Shown here: in pieces, positions 1 to 7,447 of the stretch | Position numbering within the stretch: position 1 is the stretch's first letter | Layout of the letters: each line of letters begins with the position of its first letter | From: Chamaesiphon sp. 341R_metabat_111 | GTDB taxonomy: Bacteria; Cyanobacteriota; Cyanobacteriia; Cyanobacteriales; Chamaesiphonaceae | Direction: 5' to 3' | Assembly (NCBI GenBank): GCA_025351825.1 | Contig: JANXVE010000093.1 | Span: forward strand, 1-33,615 | Length of the DNA: 33,615 nucleotides | The notes under the pieces: model-generated | What the model saw: only the letters and a program-made list of their open reading frames with translations | The model's database searches: none | What the model was told of the DNA's origin: nothing | Made by a program: the position numbers and the translations under genes

Positions 1-142
1 GTGACAAGTGGGGCAGGACGTGTACCTCACTATAAAACGCCGTAGAGGGAAAGAAGGAGTACCTTGAAGGAAGGTCTTGATATCCTTAACGGGACTCAGA
101 TGCCTACAACATACCGCTTGCGGTTGGTGTAGGAGCGTCACC
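1..142. other. Left edge, unassigned, with imperfect hairpin
   Basis: No gene can be supported here. Plus frame 1 is open only in short pieces, with TAG codons at 43-45 and 130-132. An imperfect hairpin runs from about 103 to 134 (CCTACA...TGTAGG arms around an inner CCGC/GCGG stem). It lies just past the stop of the minus-strand signal peptidase gene and could be part of a terminator or a mobile-element end. No T-run follows it, so I do not call it a terminator. Confidence 0.3.
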
Positions 143-730
143 CTACCTCATTCCGAAACGCTCCAACGGCCAAAAGCGGAAGCAAGCATGACCGATAATA
201 TTCGCACTGGGTAAGAAGCCCCAAACGTGAGAATCGTTGCTATTGTTACGGTTGTCACCCATCACAAATAGTTGCGCTGGGGGTACAACCATCGGTGACA
301 TGGGATAATTAGGTGCTTCGGCAATGTAGGACTCGGTTAGTAATTCACGGTTGATAAATACGCGCCCATTTTTGACCTCGACAGTATCACCAGGTAAACC
401 GATGACTCGTTTGATAAAAGCCTGATCTGGCTCAAAACCTTGCTCTTGCAATTGGGGCGGTGGTGCAAAGACGATAATGTCTCCTCGTTGGGGTGGGTGG
501 CTATAATAGGAGAGCTTTTCGACGATTAATCGATCGCCAACCTCTAATGTCGGTAACATTGACTCAGAAGGGATATAGCGTGGCTCGGCCACAAATGTCC
601 GAATAAAGAAGGCTAGTCCCAATGCCAGCACCAAAATCGTGATGTTTTCACCCCACTTTCCCCACAATCTCGCCAGTAATGATGGCGGTACTGTTGAAGG
701 TATGGGAGATTCATCAGGATTTGTCTTCAT
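143..730 (-). CDS. lepB: Signal peptidase I
   Basis: Cleaves signal peptides from proteins exported across the thylakoid or plasma membrane (family S26). The 195-residue protein has a cytoplasmic N-terminus, one membrane segment at about residues 30-47, then the catalytic serine in SESMLPTL (S57) and the general-base lysine in FIKRVIGLPGD (K107). The late motif MGDNRNNSNDSHVWG is also present. Length and order of boxes fit the short cyanobacterial LepB type with a single anchor. The start is the ATG at 730. It is divergent from menA across a 300-base gap, so each probably has its own promoter there. Confidence 0.95.
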   Translation of the reverse strand: MKTNPDESPIPSTVPPSLLARLWGKWGENITILVLALGLAFFIRTFVAEPRYIPSESMLPTLEVGDRLIVEKLSYYSHPPQRGDIIVFAPPPQLQEQGFEPDQAFIKRVIGLPGDTVEVKNGRVFINRELLTESYIAEAPNYPMSPMVVPPAQLFVMGDNRNNSNDSHVWGFLPSANIIGHACFRFWPLERFGMR

Positions 731-1034
731 GTAAGAGCTACTGGGAAAGATCGCGTTCTATAGTCATCCTAAATCATTTCAGAATCTTCATGTGTACTAC
801 CAAGTTGTAAAAGTAGTGAAGATCGGGGATCGGGCTTGTTAACTTTCTTTGTCAAGCCTAATTACCGAATTAGCGATCGTGGCATAGTTAGTTAGGCAAT
901 GTTTTACAGCCATTGGACTGCGGTTTAAATCCCTCAACGCTTAATTAAAACCGTAGCTAGTAACAATGCGAGGATATTTTTATTTCTCCCAGTCCCCCAG
1001 TCTCCCTATCTCCCTATCTCCCTATCTCCCCATC
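731..1034. other. Divergent intergenic region lepB/menA with CTCCCTAT tandem repeat
   Basis: About 300 bases between divergent genes. No further gene is seen. The last 50 bases before menA are a low-complexity run built on CTCCCTAT (about 985-1032), which resembles the C-rich tandem spacers seen elsewhere in the window. A stem CAATG/CATTG at about 897-915 followed by a T-loop-like TTTAAAT looks slightly tRNA-like but does not fold as a tRNA. Confidence 0.4.
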
Positions 1035-1934
1035 ATGGCTGTAATGAACACGATCGAACAACCTAAGTTTAAGCTCTGGTTGGCAGCAGTTAAACCACCG
1101 ATGTATACTGTGGCAATTATTCCAATTACGGTGGGTTCAGCGGTTGCTTATAGTCAGACTCAATCTGTGGATCTGACTATTTTGAGGACGTTTTTGGGTG
1201 CGGCAATTGCCATTGTTGCTTGGATGAATATTAGCAATGATGTGTTTGATAGTGATACGGGAATCGATATTAATAAAGCTGAATCGGTCGTCAATTTGAC
1301 TGGTAATCGCGATCTGATGTTTTGGCTGGGAAATCTATTTTTATTACTAGGTCTGGTGGGGATTGGATCGATCGCGTGGGGTCAACAGGATGTTACTGTG
1401 GTGGCGATCGTGTTGTTGTGTTGTTTACTGGGATACACGTACCAAGGCCCCCCATTTCGCTTGGGCTATAAGGGGTTGGGTGAAATAATTTGCACGATCT
1501 GCTTTGGACCATTGGCTCTGAGTGCAGCTTACTATAGTCAAACTCAATCCTGGTCGATCGCTAATTTGGTCGCTTCAATGATTATTGGGATTTCGACTAG
1601 TCTGATTTTATTTTGCTCACACTTTCATCAAGTCAAAGATGATTTAGCGGCTGGTAAATTGTCGCCAATTGTCAGAATGGGGACAAAAATGGGTGCGCGA
1701 GTATTGCAATGGAGCACGGCAAGTATTTATGTTTTGACAGTACTCGGAGTAGTTAGTAAACTGTTTCCGATCGCCACATTATTAATCTTGCTAAGTCTCC
1801 CATTAGCTTTTAAATTAACTAATTTCGTCTCCACATATCACGATCGACCAGAGATAGTTCGTACCTGTAAATATCTAGCGGTGAGGTTGCACTTTGTGAG
1901 TGGATTGCTGTTGGCTTTGGGATTTTGGTTGTAG
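1035..1934 (+). CDS. menA: 1,4-dihydroxy-2-naphthoate phytyltransferase
   Basis: UbiA-family prenyltransferase that joins a phytyl chain to 1,4-dihydroxy-2-naphthoate in phylloquinone synthesis, supplying the A1 cofactor of photosystem I. It is an integral membrane protein with 8-9 hydrophobic segments. The first Asp-rich motif is seen in NDVFDSDTGIDINK and the second in HQVKDDLAAGKLSPIVRMG. I start at ATG 1035 (299 residues; ATG 1044 is an equally good choice). The longer in-frame ORF from 966 would put the CTCCCTAT repeat into the protein and give an atypical Ser/Pro-rich N-terminus. MenA proteins normally begin close to the KPPMYT-like motif. The fit to the cyanobacterial MenA family is strong. 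Confidence 0.92.
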   Translation: MAVMNTIEQPKFKLWLAAVKPPMYTVAIIPITVGSAVAYSQTQSVDLTILRTFLGAAIAIVAWMNISNDVFDSDTGIDINKAESVVNLTGNRDLMFWLGNLFLLLGLVGIGSIAWGQQDVTVVAIVLLCCLLGYTYQGPPFRLGYKGLGEIICTICFGPLALSAAYYSQTQSWSIANLVASMIIGISTSLILFCSHFHQVKDDLAAGKLSPIVRMGTKMGARVLQWSTASIYVLTVLGVVSKLFPIATLLILLSLPLAFKLTNFVSTYHDRPEIVRTCKYLAVRLHFVSGLLLALGFWL

Positions 1935-2025
1935 GGTTAGGGGTTGGGGCATGGGGGTATGGGTGCATCGGTGCATCTTTCTCCCGCGCTCCGTTGCCCC
2001 GTCGCTCCCACGCCCTGTTCGCCCT

Positions 2026-2871
2026 CTAAAAAAAGCTCCGTAAACTCTGCTTATAGGTACTTGCATTCAAGCCATCAGTGCGATTGCGGTAAGCTGCGGG
2101 AATCATCCGCTGGAGATTGGCTACCCGCTCAGGGACGGCTGGATGACTGCTGAGGAATTCTGGAGACGATTTGCCGCTAATTAGCTTCTTCATGAACTCT
2201 GGCATGGCACTGGGGGCGTAGCCAGTTTGAATCATCGTGTTCAAGCCACGTCGATCTGCATCATACTCATCCTGGCGGCTGTTTGGTAGCGTCAGAGCCA
2301 CTTGTACGCCGATTTGGACGATCTGATCTCGATCGACACCCAACAGCGAAGTAACACCTTGAGCGATCGCTGCTTGTTTAATGTGTTGAAGCGAGTGACG
2401 ACCTGCGATGTGACCGATCTCGTGTCCGATCACGCTAGCTAATTGCGCTTCATTATCCGCTGCTTTCATCAAGCCAGTATTGACATAAACAAAGCCGCCC
2501 ATCGTCGCAAAAGCGTTGATATTGTCATCTTCTACGACTTGGAATGTATACTTGAGATTGGGTCTGGCACTGTTTCTAGCCAATCGCTGACCGATCCGAT
2601 CGATATAGCTCGTCATCGCTGGGTTGCGAGAGATCTTGACTTCATTACCGATGGATTGATTCGTCTGTTCGCCCAAAGCAGTTTCCTGGGCATCGCTCAT
2701 ATTCGACAGTTGAGCGATCTGGGCACCTTTGATCAGCAATTGCAGCAGGTCTGCCGATTGGCTCATCTGTGGTTGACCGATCGTAATTGTACCGATAGTC
2801 AGGAGACTAATACCTGCATACAACCAGCGTTGTGGCAACCACTGGCGGAGTGAAGCGACTCTGGCGAACAT
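2026..2871 (-). CDS. M48-family zinc metalloprotease, membrane/exported
   Basis: Peptidase M48 (Ste24/HtpX/BepA-like), probably acting in envelope protein quality control. A hydrophobic signal or anchor segment lies at about residues 16-34. The zinc site HEIGH is at 150-154, and the third ligand glutamate is E202 in DEYDADRRG, which also carries the family's downstream Asp. The C-terminus is short (281 residues) and lacks the TPR tail of BepA. I chose ATG 2871; a TTG five codons upstream is possible but has no advantage. The stop lies next to C-rich repeat sequence (1935-2025) that separates it from convergent menA. Confidence 0.9.
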   Translation of the reverse strand: MFARVASLRQWLPQRWLYAGISLLTIGTITIGQPQMSQSADLLQLLIKGAQIAQLSNMSDAQETALGEQTNQSIGNEVKISRNPAMTSYIDRIGQRLARNSARPNLKYTFQVVEDDNINAFATMGGFVYVNTGLMKAADNEAQLASVIGHEIGHIAGRHSLQHIKQAAIAQGVTSLLGVDRDQIVQIGVQVALTLPNSRQDEYDADRRGLNTMIQTGYAPSAMPEFMKKLISGKSSPEFLSSHPAVPERVANLQRMIPAAYRNRTDGLNASTYKQSLRSFF

Positions 2872-2965
2872 AGATTTTATTCCCAAAAAATAAGGTGAGT
2901 TGGCGCGAAAAGGGCTAAATTGATTCTAACAACTAGCACCTATACTGACGGTATTTTGGTAACTT

Positions 2966-3382
2966 ATGTTGCAAGAAGATGAGCCAATGATTGGAGTAGA
3001 AGCTCCCGAGCAAAATTTAGAGATGTTTGCAAATTCGATCGCTAAGTTAGGACTCGATCGAATTTCGCGCCATATCTTCATTTGTGCCGACCAAACTAAA
3101 CCGATATGTTGCTCCAAAGCCGATAGTATCGCTTCGTGGGACTACCTTAAACAAAGGTTGAGAGAATTAGGGCTAGATACTCCCGAGGCACCCCAGGAAT
3201 GCGTTTTTAGGACGAAGGCAAATTGTCTGCGGGTATGTCATCATGGGCCGATTGTAGTTGTCTATCCCGATCGAGTCTGGTATCATTCCGCTACGCCAGA
3301 AGTAATCGAGCGGATTCTGCAAGAGCATATTATTGGTAATCGAGTTGTGAAGGAGTACGCATTTTTAGGCTTTGGGCTTTAG
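2966..3382 (+). CDS. Thioredoxin-like [2Fe-2S] ferredoxin
   Basis: Small electron carrier of the thioredoxin-fold [2Fe-2S] type, common as a stand-alone protein in cyanobacteria; its partner is unknown. Likely cluster ligands are C40 and C49 (C-x8-C, FICADQTKPICC) and C87 and C91 (NCLRVC). C48 and C79 are additional cysteines. The conserved GPIVVVYPDRVWY stretch follows. The start is ATG 2966; ATG 2987 is possible. The last residues (FLGFGL) and the stop are encoded by the heptamer repeat that fills the downstream spacer, so the natural C-terminus has probably been overwritten (see findings). Confidence 0.88.
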   Translation: MLQEDEPMIGVEAPEQNLEMFANSIAKLGLDRISRHIFICADQTKPICCSKADSIASWDYLKQRLRELGLDTPEAPQECVFRTKANCLRVCHHGPIVVVYPDRVWYHSATPEVIERILQEHIIGNRVVKEYAFLGFGL

Positions 3383-3412
3383 GCTTTAGGGAATAGGCTT
3401 TGGGTTTTGGGG
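3362..3412. repeat. Short tandem heptamer repeat (AGGCTTT/GGGCTTT)
   Basis: Period-7 units AGGCTTT, GGGCTTT, AGGCTTT, AGGGAAT, AGGCTTT and GGGTTTT follow one another. The same heptamer, reverse-complemented as CCTAAAG, recurs at 30101-30134. This matches the known cyanobacterial STRR (short tandemly repeated repetitive) class. The repeat contains the ferredoxin stop codon. Confidence 0.8.
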
Positions 3413-3462
3413 GCGGTTGAGGGATAATTAAACAGATAAGTGATTTTAAGTTAGCAGTAATT

Positions 3463-3798
3463 ATGACTAATCGTGATGGATTTGGGGCGGGGTTTTGGTT
3501 GGGAACGCTGGTAGGGGGCGTAGTTGGTGGGGCGATTGGAGCATCGATCGTCAATCAAAGAGCAAATCGTACCTATGATGAATTAGACAATGGTGAAAAA
3601 AGACCGTTTAAATCCAGTCGGCGGCGGCAGATCGATCGAATGGAAGTGGCCAGACAGAGTTTGGATGATAAAATTAGCGATCTAAATAATACGATCGATG
3701 CCGTCAGATCGTCGATCGGTAATGCTGCTGAAGAGGTCATCGATCCGATCGTTCAAGAACTAGATCGAGGCGGAAAAACTCAGCAGTCAAAGGGTTAG
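3463..3798 (+). CDS. Glycine-zipper membrane protein, YtxH-like
   Basis: Function unknown. The 111-residue protein has a glycine-rich N-terminal membrane segment at about residues 7-30 (GxxxG-type pattern in GTLVGGVVGGAIGAS). A charged linker with an RRRQIDR cluster follows, then a predicted amphipathic helix of about 45 residues (SLDDKISDLNNTIDAVRSSI). This layout resembles YtxH/gas-vesicle-like small stress membrane proteins, but no diagnostic motif is present. The start is ATG 3463. The next gene is yggT, 115 bases downstream on the same strand. Confidence 0.7.
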   Translation: MTNRDGFGAGFWLGTLVGGVVGGAIGASIVNQRANRTYDELDNGEKRPFKSSRRRQIDRMEVARQSLDDKISDLNNTIDAVRSSIGNAAEEVIDPIVQELDRGGKTQQSKG

Positions 3799-3913
3799 CC
3801 GCCGAAAACCGACACGAGTTTAGTCGGTTAGTACGACATCTCCAGCTAGCCAGAAGTACTAGTCGATCGGTTAAAATGGGCATAGCAGATTTTCAGCAAT
3901 TCTAACAACTTTT

Positions 3914-4192
3914 ATGACCAGCGCAGATCTCCCACGGCTACTAATTGAGAGCTTCTCAAATTTTCTGAACTTTTACTTAGTGATTATTTTTGTGAGACTA
4001 CTTCTCACTTGGTTTCCCAATATTGACTGGATGCAGCAAATAGTCGGCTTTCTCAGTCCAGTCACCGATCCTTACCTCAATTTGTTCCGGTTTGTACCGC
4101 CCATCGGGACGATCGATCTCTCACCAATTATCGCAATTTTTGCGCTGAAATTTGCAATGCAAGCACTGACAACACTCGCGCCAATGTTTTAG
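3914..4192 (+). CDS. YggT family membrane protein (Ycf19-like)
   Basis: Small integral membrane protein of the YggT/Ycf19 family. Cyanobacterial and chloroplast members are linked to nucleoid distribution, division or cytochrome b6f maturation (CCB3). At 92 residues it has the usual length. Two hydrophobic segments (about 16-32 and 68-84) flank the family motif LLTWFPNIDW...LSPVTDPYLNLFRFVPP, followed by the typical IDLSPIIAI. The start is ATG 3914. Which family role applies cannot be told from sequence. Confidence 0.9.
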   Translation: MTSADLPRLLIESFSNFLNFYLVIIFVRLLLTWFPNIDWMQQIVGFLSPVTDPYLNLFRFVPPIGTIDLSPIIAIFALKFAMQALTTLAPMF

Positions 4193-4234
4193 TTTTAGCA
4201 TCGCACAACTCCCTCATCCCGAACCCCATTCACC

Positions 4235-4780
4235 GTGACAACGACAACAATAATTTACGTGGTACTACTACTGACGGCTCTTGTGGGAGTCGTCGGCGCG
4301 GTAGTGCCAGTGATGCCTGGGCCGATCTTAATTTTGGGTGCGTCAATTGCTGCCGGATTTTTGTATCAGTGGGATGATGTCACCGTCACATTAGTAGTGT
4401 CTAGTGTGGTGTTCTTGATGTGTTTTGCGATCGAGCAGTTATCGGGGATCTGGGGTGCCCAAAAAGCTGGAGCTAGCCATTGGGGTCAAATTGGTTCGAT
4501 CGTCGGTCTATTCCTCGGTTTCTTTGGGCTGCTGCCAGCTTTGCCATTGGGTGGGCCATTGGTGGGGATGTTTTTCGGGCCATTTATCGGCGCGGTGGTT
4601 GGGGAGTTATTTTATCCTCGTGAGGTGCCGATGGGGGAGAGGGTTAGTATTTCGGTCAAAGCTGGAGTTGGAATTGTTTTAGGTTCGGTGATTGGGTTGG
4701 TGCTGCAAGGTTTATTATCTTTGGTTGCGGCGATCGTTTTTGCTGTTACTACTTGGCATTTGGGGTTTGGGATTGTTTGA
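4235..4780 (+). CDS. DUF456 family membrane protein
   Basis: Integral membrane protein of unknown function (DUF456, about 160-180 residues; this one has 181). It has alternating hydrophobic and Gly-rich segments: VVGAVVPVMPGPILILGASI near the N-terminus, a loop with GAQKAGASHWGQIGS, then GPLVGMFFGPFIGAVVGEL, as in the family. Translation most likely begins at GTG 4235 because no ATG is available before the first conserved segment. It follows yggT by 42 bases on the same strand and may be co-transcribed with it. Confidence 0.85.
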   Translation: MTTTTIIYVVLLLTALVGVVGAVVPVMPGPILILGASIAAGFLYQWDDVTVTLVVSSVVFLMCFAIEQLSGIWGAQKAGASHWGQIGSIVGLFLGFFGLLPALPLGGPLVGMFFGPFIGAVVGELFYPREVPMGERVSISVKAGVGIVLGSVIGLVLQGLLSLVAAIVFAVTTWHLGFGIV

Positions 4781-4795
4781 ATGTTAGGCAGGTGG

Positions 4796-4965
4796 ATTAG
4801 ATTTGTAGGCTGGGTTGAAGAATGAAACCCAACATTTCTAGGATGTTTGAATGTTTGTTGGGTTGTCTCGTTCCGAGAGGCTGTGCCTAAGGCAGGCTGT
4901 GCCTAAGGCAGGCTTCGCCAACGCCAACGCCAACGCTATCGCTCTACCCAACCTGCAAATCTAAT
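4796..4965. repeat. Inverted-repeat element with TAGGYTGGGTT ends
   Basis: A 170-base element bounded by 20-base inverted arms, 4796-4815 and 4946-4965, with two mismatches (ATTAGATTTGTAGGCTGGGT against the complement of the right arm). The interior holds a second TTGGGTT pair, a direct duplication of GGCTGTGCCTAAGGCA, and CCAACG triplicated. Its ends resemble those of the repeats at 24290 and 24978. It is most likely a non-autonomous, MITE-like intergenic repeat. No ORF is seen. Confidence 0.7.
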
Positions 4966-5011
4966 TAACTAACGCGGTAACACACCCTACAATCTATCAA
5001 CTACTCACTAT

Positions 5012-6175
5012 TCACCGCTTACAAGTTGTTGGATCGAATTGAACTCGATATTGGTATAGTACTTTCTTGCCTTTATCTGCTGCTGGACGATCTTGGTCGG
5101 CTTTGTTTGCTGCATATAGAGCAGTATTGACTGCAAGTTCACCGAGTTTGCGGTTTTCAGGAGTATCTTTGTCTGCGGCGACATAGGGTTTATCGATCGA
5201 AGGTGCGGTAGAATCACCAAGCGGATTGCTATCAGCATTGTCAGGTACTTTATCAAAAGCCACCATCAATACAATAAAGGGGGATTGCTTGACCTTACTA
5301 CAAGGCGCACCAACAGGATAGCTTTGCTGTAATGTTGCTGGTGTATACAACTTAATGTCTGGATAAGCTTTCAAATATTGTTGAATGCGTTCGGTAGCTG
5401 CTGCCGCATATTTGCCATAAAACTGCGGAAAGCTATTGCTATCAGTACCAGGGGTACCAGATGGCTGAGTCCCTGACTGACCAGCGGGTCTGGTTGAGTT
5501 GGCAGTAGATGCGGGTGGTGTATTGGCTGGTTTTTGAGCTTGAGGAGTGGTAGTGGCTGGAGTGGTTGGCTGTGAATTGCCGCCATCGTCATCAGAATCG
5601 ACGGTGGGGATTGGATTAACGATTGTTTTTTTCGGTTTTTTGGCAATTGGCTGAGGTGCTGGCTTGGTGATTGGTACTGGTGTTGGTTTGGGTGTACCCG
5701 CTTTTTTATCCGGCGATTTAGCTGGTGTGGGTGTGGGATTGAGACTAATATTGCGATCGAAAAGTGGTGCAGTCGGTTGCTTCTGGGGAATCGCTGACTG
5801 GTCTTTTTTACCTTTGGCTGGTTGAGGATTGAGCTTGTCCAGCGGAATCCGAATCGGCGAGAATGGGATGGTGGGTGAGTTGGGCGAGATTGGTGGTGTG
5901 GCTGGCGGGATAACTGCTGGAGGACTAGGTACAGGCGTAGCAACCTGTGGCGCGGGAATCGGTGGTGCTTGGGGAATCCGTTGCAATTCGTTGGGAGTGA
6001 GCTGTACTACTTTCACAGTCCCAGGATCGGCTTTCTTGATTTCTTTTTCGAGCTGGGTGAAGAATGGTAAGCTTGCGCCAAGTATGGCATGTAAGGCGAT
6101 CGAACCGAGGATGGCGATCGCGGTTGGATCGATGAGAAAGTCTAAAAAGTTCTTGCGGGGGGAAGATTGATACAT
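5012..6175 (-). CDS. Proline-rich TonB-like periplasm-spanning protein
   Basis: Function not established. The 387-residue protein has the layout of a TonB-type energy transducer: a short cytoplasmic N-terminus, one membrane helix at about residues 17-36 (AILGSIALHAILGASLPF), a long Pro/Thr/Lys-rich extension at about 65-250, and a C-terminal globular region at about 255-387 with two cysteines (in GAPCSK and PTTCKR). The C-terminal domain does not show a clear TonB box-binding signature, so the ligand or partner is unknown. The start is ATG 6175. The open frame on the opposite strand is a by-product of the proline-rich composition. Partner genes exbB and exbD are not in the window. Confidence 0.72.
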   Translation of the reverse strand: MYQSSPRKNFLDFLIDPTAIAILGSIALHAILGASLPFFTQLEKEIKKADPGTVKVVQLTPNELQRIPQAPPIPAPQVATPVPSPPAVIPPATPPISPNSPTIPFSPIRIPLDKLNPQPAKGKKDQSAIPQKQPTAPLFDRNISLNPTPTPAKSPDKKAGTPKPTPVPITKPAPQPIAKKPKKTIVNPIPTVDSDDDGGNSQPTTPATTTPQAQKPANTPPASTANSTRPAGQSGTQPSGTPGTDSNSFPQFYGKYAAAATERIQQYLKAYPDIKLYTPATLQQSYPVGAPCSKVKQSPFIVLMVAFDKVPDNADSNPLGDSTAPSIDKPYVAADKDTPENRKLGELAVNTALYAANKADQDRPAADKGKKVLYQYRVQFDPTTCKR

Positions 6176-6274
6176 AGTTTGTCGTAAACACTAACGATCG
6201 AATGGATTGAATCAACCACCGATCGATTCCGCTCTCATTATTTTAGACTACATCTAACCGTTCGCGATCTGTGG

Positions 6275-7318
6275 CTATGCTGCGAGGTTTTGCTCGATAG
6301 CTGCAAATAACGCCTGGAAATTGCCGCGTCCAAATCCCTTGGCGCGATTACGGCGTTCGATCACTTCAAAAAAGAAGGTGGGAGATTCAAAAATCGGTTG
6401 AGTAAAGATTTGGAGTAAGACTGCTTCAGGGCTAGAATCAGACCAATCCGCCAAAATTTGAAGATTTTGAAGCTGGTGCCATTCCGTAGCAGTTAGAGCT
6501 GAATTTTGAGCAGTTATAGCTCTGATTTTTAACTGAGTATAGTAAGTTGGATCGATTTCTAGGAAAGCCAATTGTTGCTGTTGCATTCGATCGATCGTGC
6601 GAAAGATATCATTGGTCTGTAAGGCAATATGTTGAATTCCCGCACCATGATTGCGATCGAGAAAATCTTGAATCTGGGAATTATTGGAACTAGGTTGATT
6701 GATATTAAACCTAATCTTACCGCACGAACTAACAAGAGCTTTACTCGTCAATCCTGATGTCTGAGTTTGAATATCAAATGTTTGTTGTACCTGAAAATCA
6801 AATAGATTTTGATACCAAGTTGTGGCAGCGTCGAGTTCACCAGTAGCGACATTCAAAACCAGATGATCGATATCTGTAATCAGATCTTGACGATTGTCCC
6901 GAGGGAGCGGGCTTCCGCCAACAATCGTTGTCGTTTTTGATGCTGGTGAAGACTGAATAAAAGTATGCTCGACAGGTCCCCAACCCTGAATTTTCAGGTA
7001 AGGTAATTCAGTATCTGTAGAAGTTGCTAGAACCTCAAGCCCTAGTCGATCGACTCTGTGCCTAATCAAAGCCAAATCTGGCACCTGAAATGAAACACCT
7101 TTCACTCCTGATGGATGATCTTGAAGATACTTAGCCACCGGACTATCTGAACTCAGCGGTGATGAGATTGATAATAGTAAATTATCGTTACCAACTAAAT
7201 ACTCGATCGTATCTTCAGTAATTTTACTACCCAAATCGCGTAAACCGATTTGTCCGATCGATAAATCTTGGATTTGGGCAGCATTTGTAACGTAAAAATG
7301 AATGCAATCTATTTTCAT
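6275..7318 (-). CDS. hppD: 4-hydroxyphenylpyruvate dioxygenase
   Basis: Non-heme Fe(II) enzyme that turns 4-hydroxyphenylpyruvate into homogentisate, the head group of tocopherols in cyanobacteria. It has two vicinal-oxygen-chelate halves. The three iron ligands are visible: H152 (DIDHLVLNV), H230 (GIQHIAL) and E318 (FFFEVIERR), with the C-terminal GFGRGNFQALF motif closing the active site. ATG 7318 gives 347 residues and the usual MKIDxxHFYV beginning; a GTG nine codons upstream is less likely. It lies downstream of the tocopherol methyltransferase on the same strand, the same gene pairing as slr0089-slr0090 in Synechocystis. Confidence 0.93.
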   Translation of the reverse strand: MKIDCIHFYVTNAAQIQDLSIGQIGLRDLGSKITEDTIEYLVGNDNLLLSISSPLSSDSPVAKYLQDHPSGVKGVSFQVPDLALIRHRVDRLGLEVLATSTDTELPYLKIQGWGPVEHTFIQSSPASKTTTIVGGSPLPRDNRQDLITDIDHLVLNVATGELDAATTWYQNLFDFQVQQTFDIQTQTSGLTSKALVSSCGKIRFNINQPSSNNSQIQDFLDRNHGAGIQHIALQTNDIFRTIDRMQQQQLAFLEIDPTYYTQLKIRAITAQNSALTATEWHQLQNLQILADWSDSSPEAVLLQIFTQPIFESPTFFFEVIERRNRAKGFGRGNFQALFAAIEQNLAA

Positions 7319-7404
7319 AAAGTCAAATTTCAACGATCGGTTCACAGCAGTAACTGTAGTTGGCAGATTGTTGACTTAAATTACTCGATCGCCTCATCAA
7401 GTCA

Positions 7405-7447
7405 TTGATAGTAGGGGTAATTCATGAATTACCCTACTATCTATCAA
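7405..7447. repeat. Palindrome GTAGGGGTAATTCATGAATTACCCTAC
   Basis: Near-perfect palindrome centred on ATTCATGAAT, with arms 7407-7423 and 7426-7441 and one bulged base. It overlaps the stop of the methyltransferase gene and continues into the spacer before hppD. Similar GTAGGGG..CCCCTAC palindromes around AATTCATGAATT are a common dispersed repeat in cyanobacteria. The transcript could form a hairpin here, but no T-run follows on either strand, so it is not a clear intrinsic terminator. Confidence 0.75.

Noticed and set aside
1-132. Possible tail of a transposase or other gene in plus frame 1
   Set aside because: The frame is broken by TAG at 43-45 and the remaining 28 codons give no secure family match.
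865-940. tRNA-like segment with CAATG/CATTG stem and TTTAAAT loop before menA
   Set aside because: The anticodon-type loop would have nine bases, the T-stem does not pair (TGCGG against CCCTC), and no acceptor stem is found.
966-1034. N-terminal extension of MenA from the upstream ATG
   Set aside because: It would be encoded by the CTCCCTAT tandem repeat and is not expected in MenA proteins.
5371-6215. Long overlapping frames on both strands across the TonB-like gene
   Set aside because: They follow from the repetitive proline/threonine codons of the real gene; their products are His/Gln/Ser-rich with no domain.
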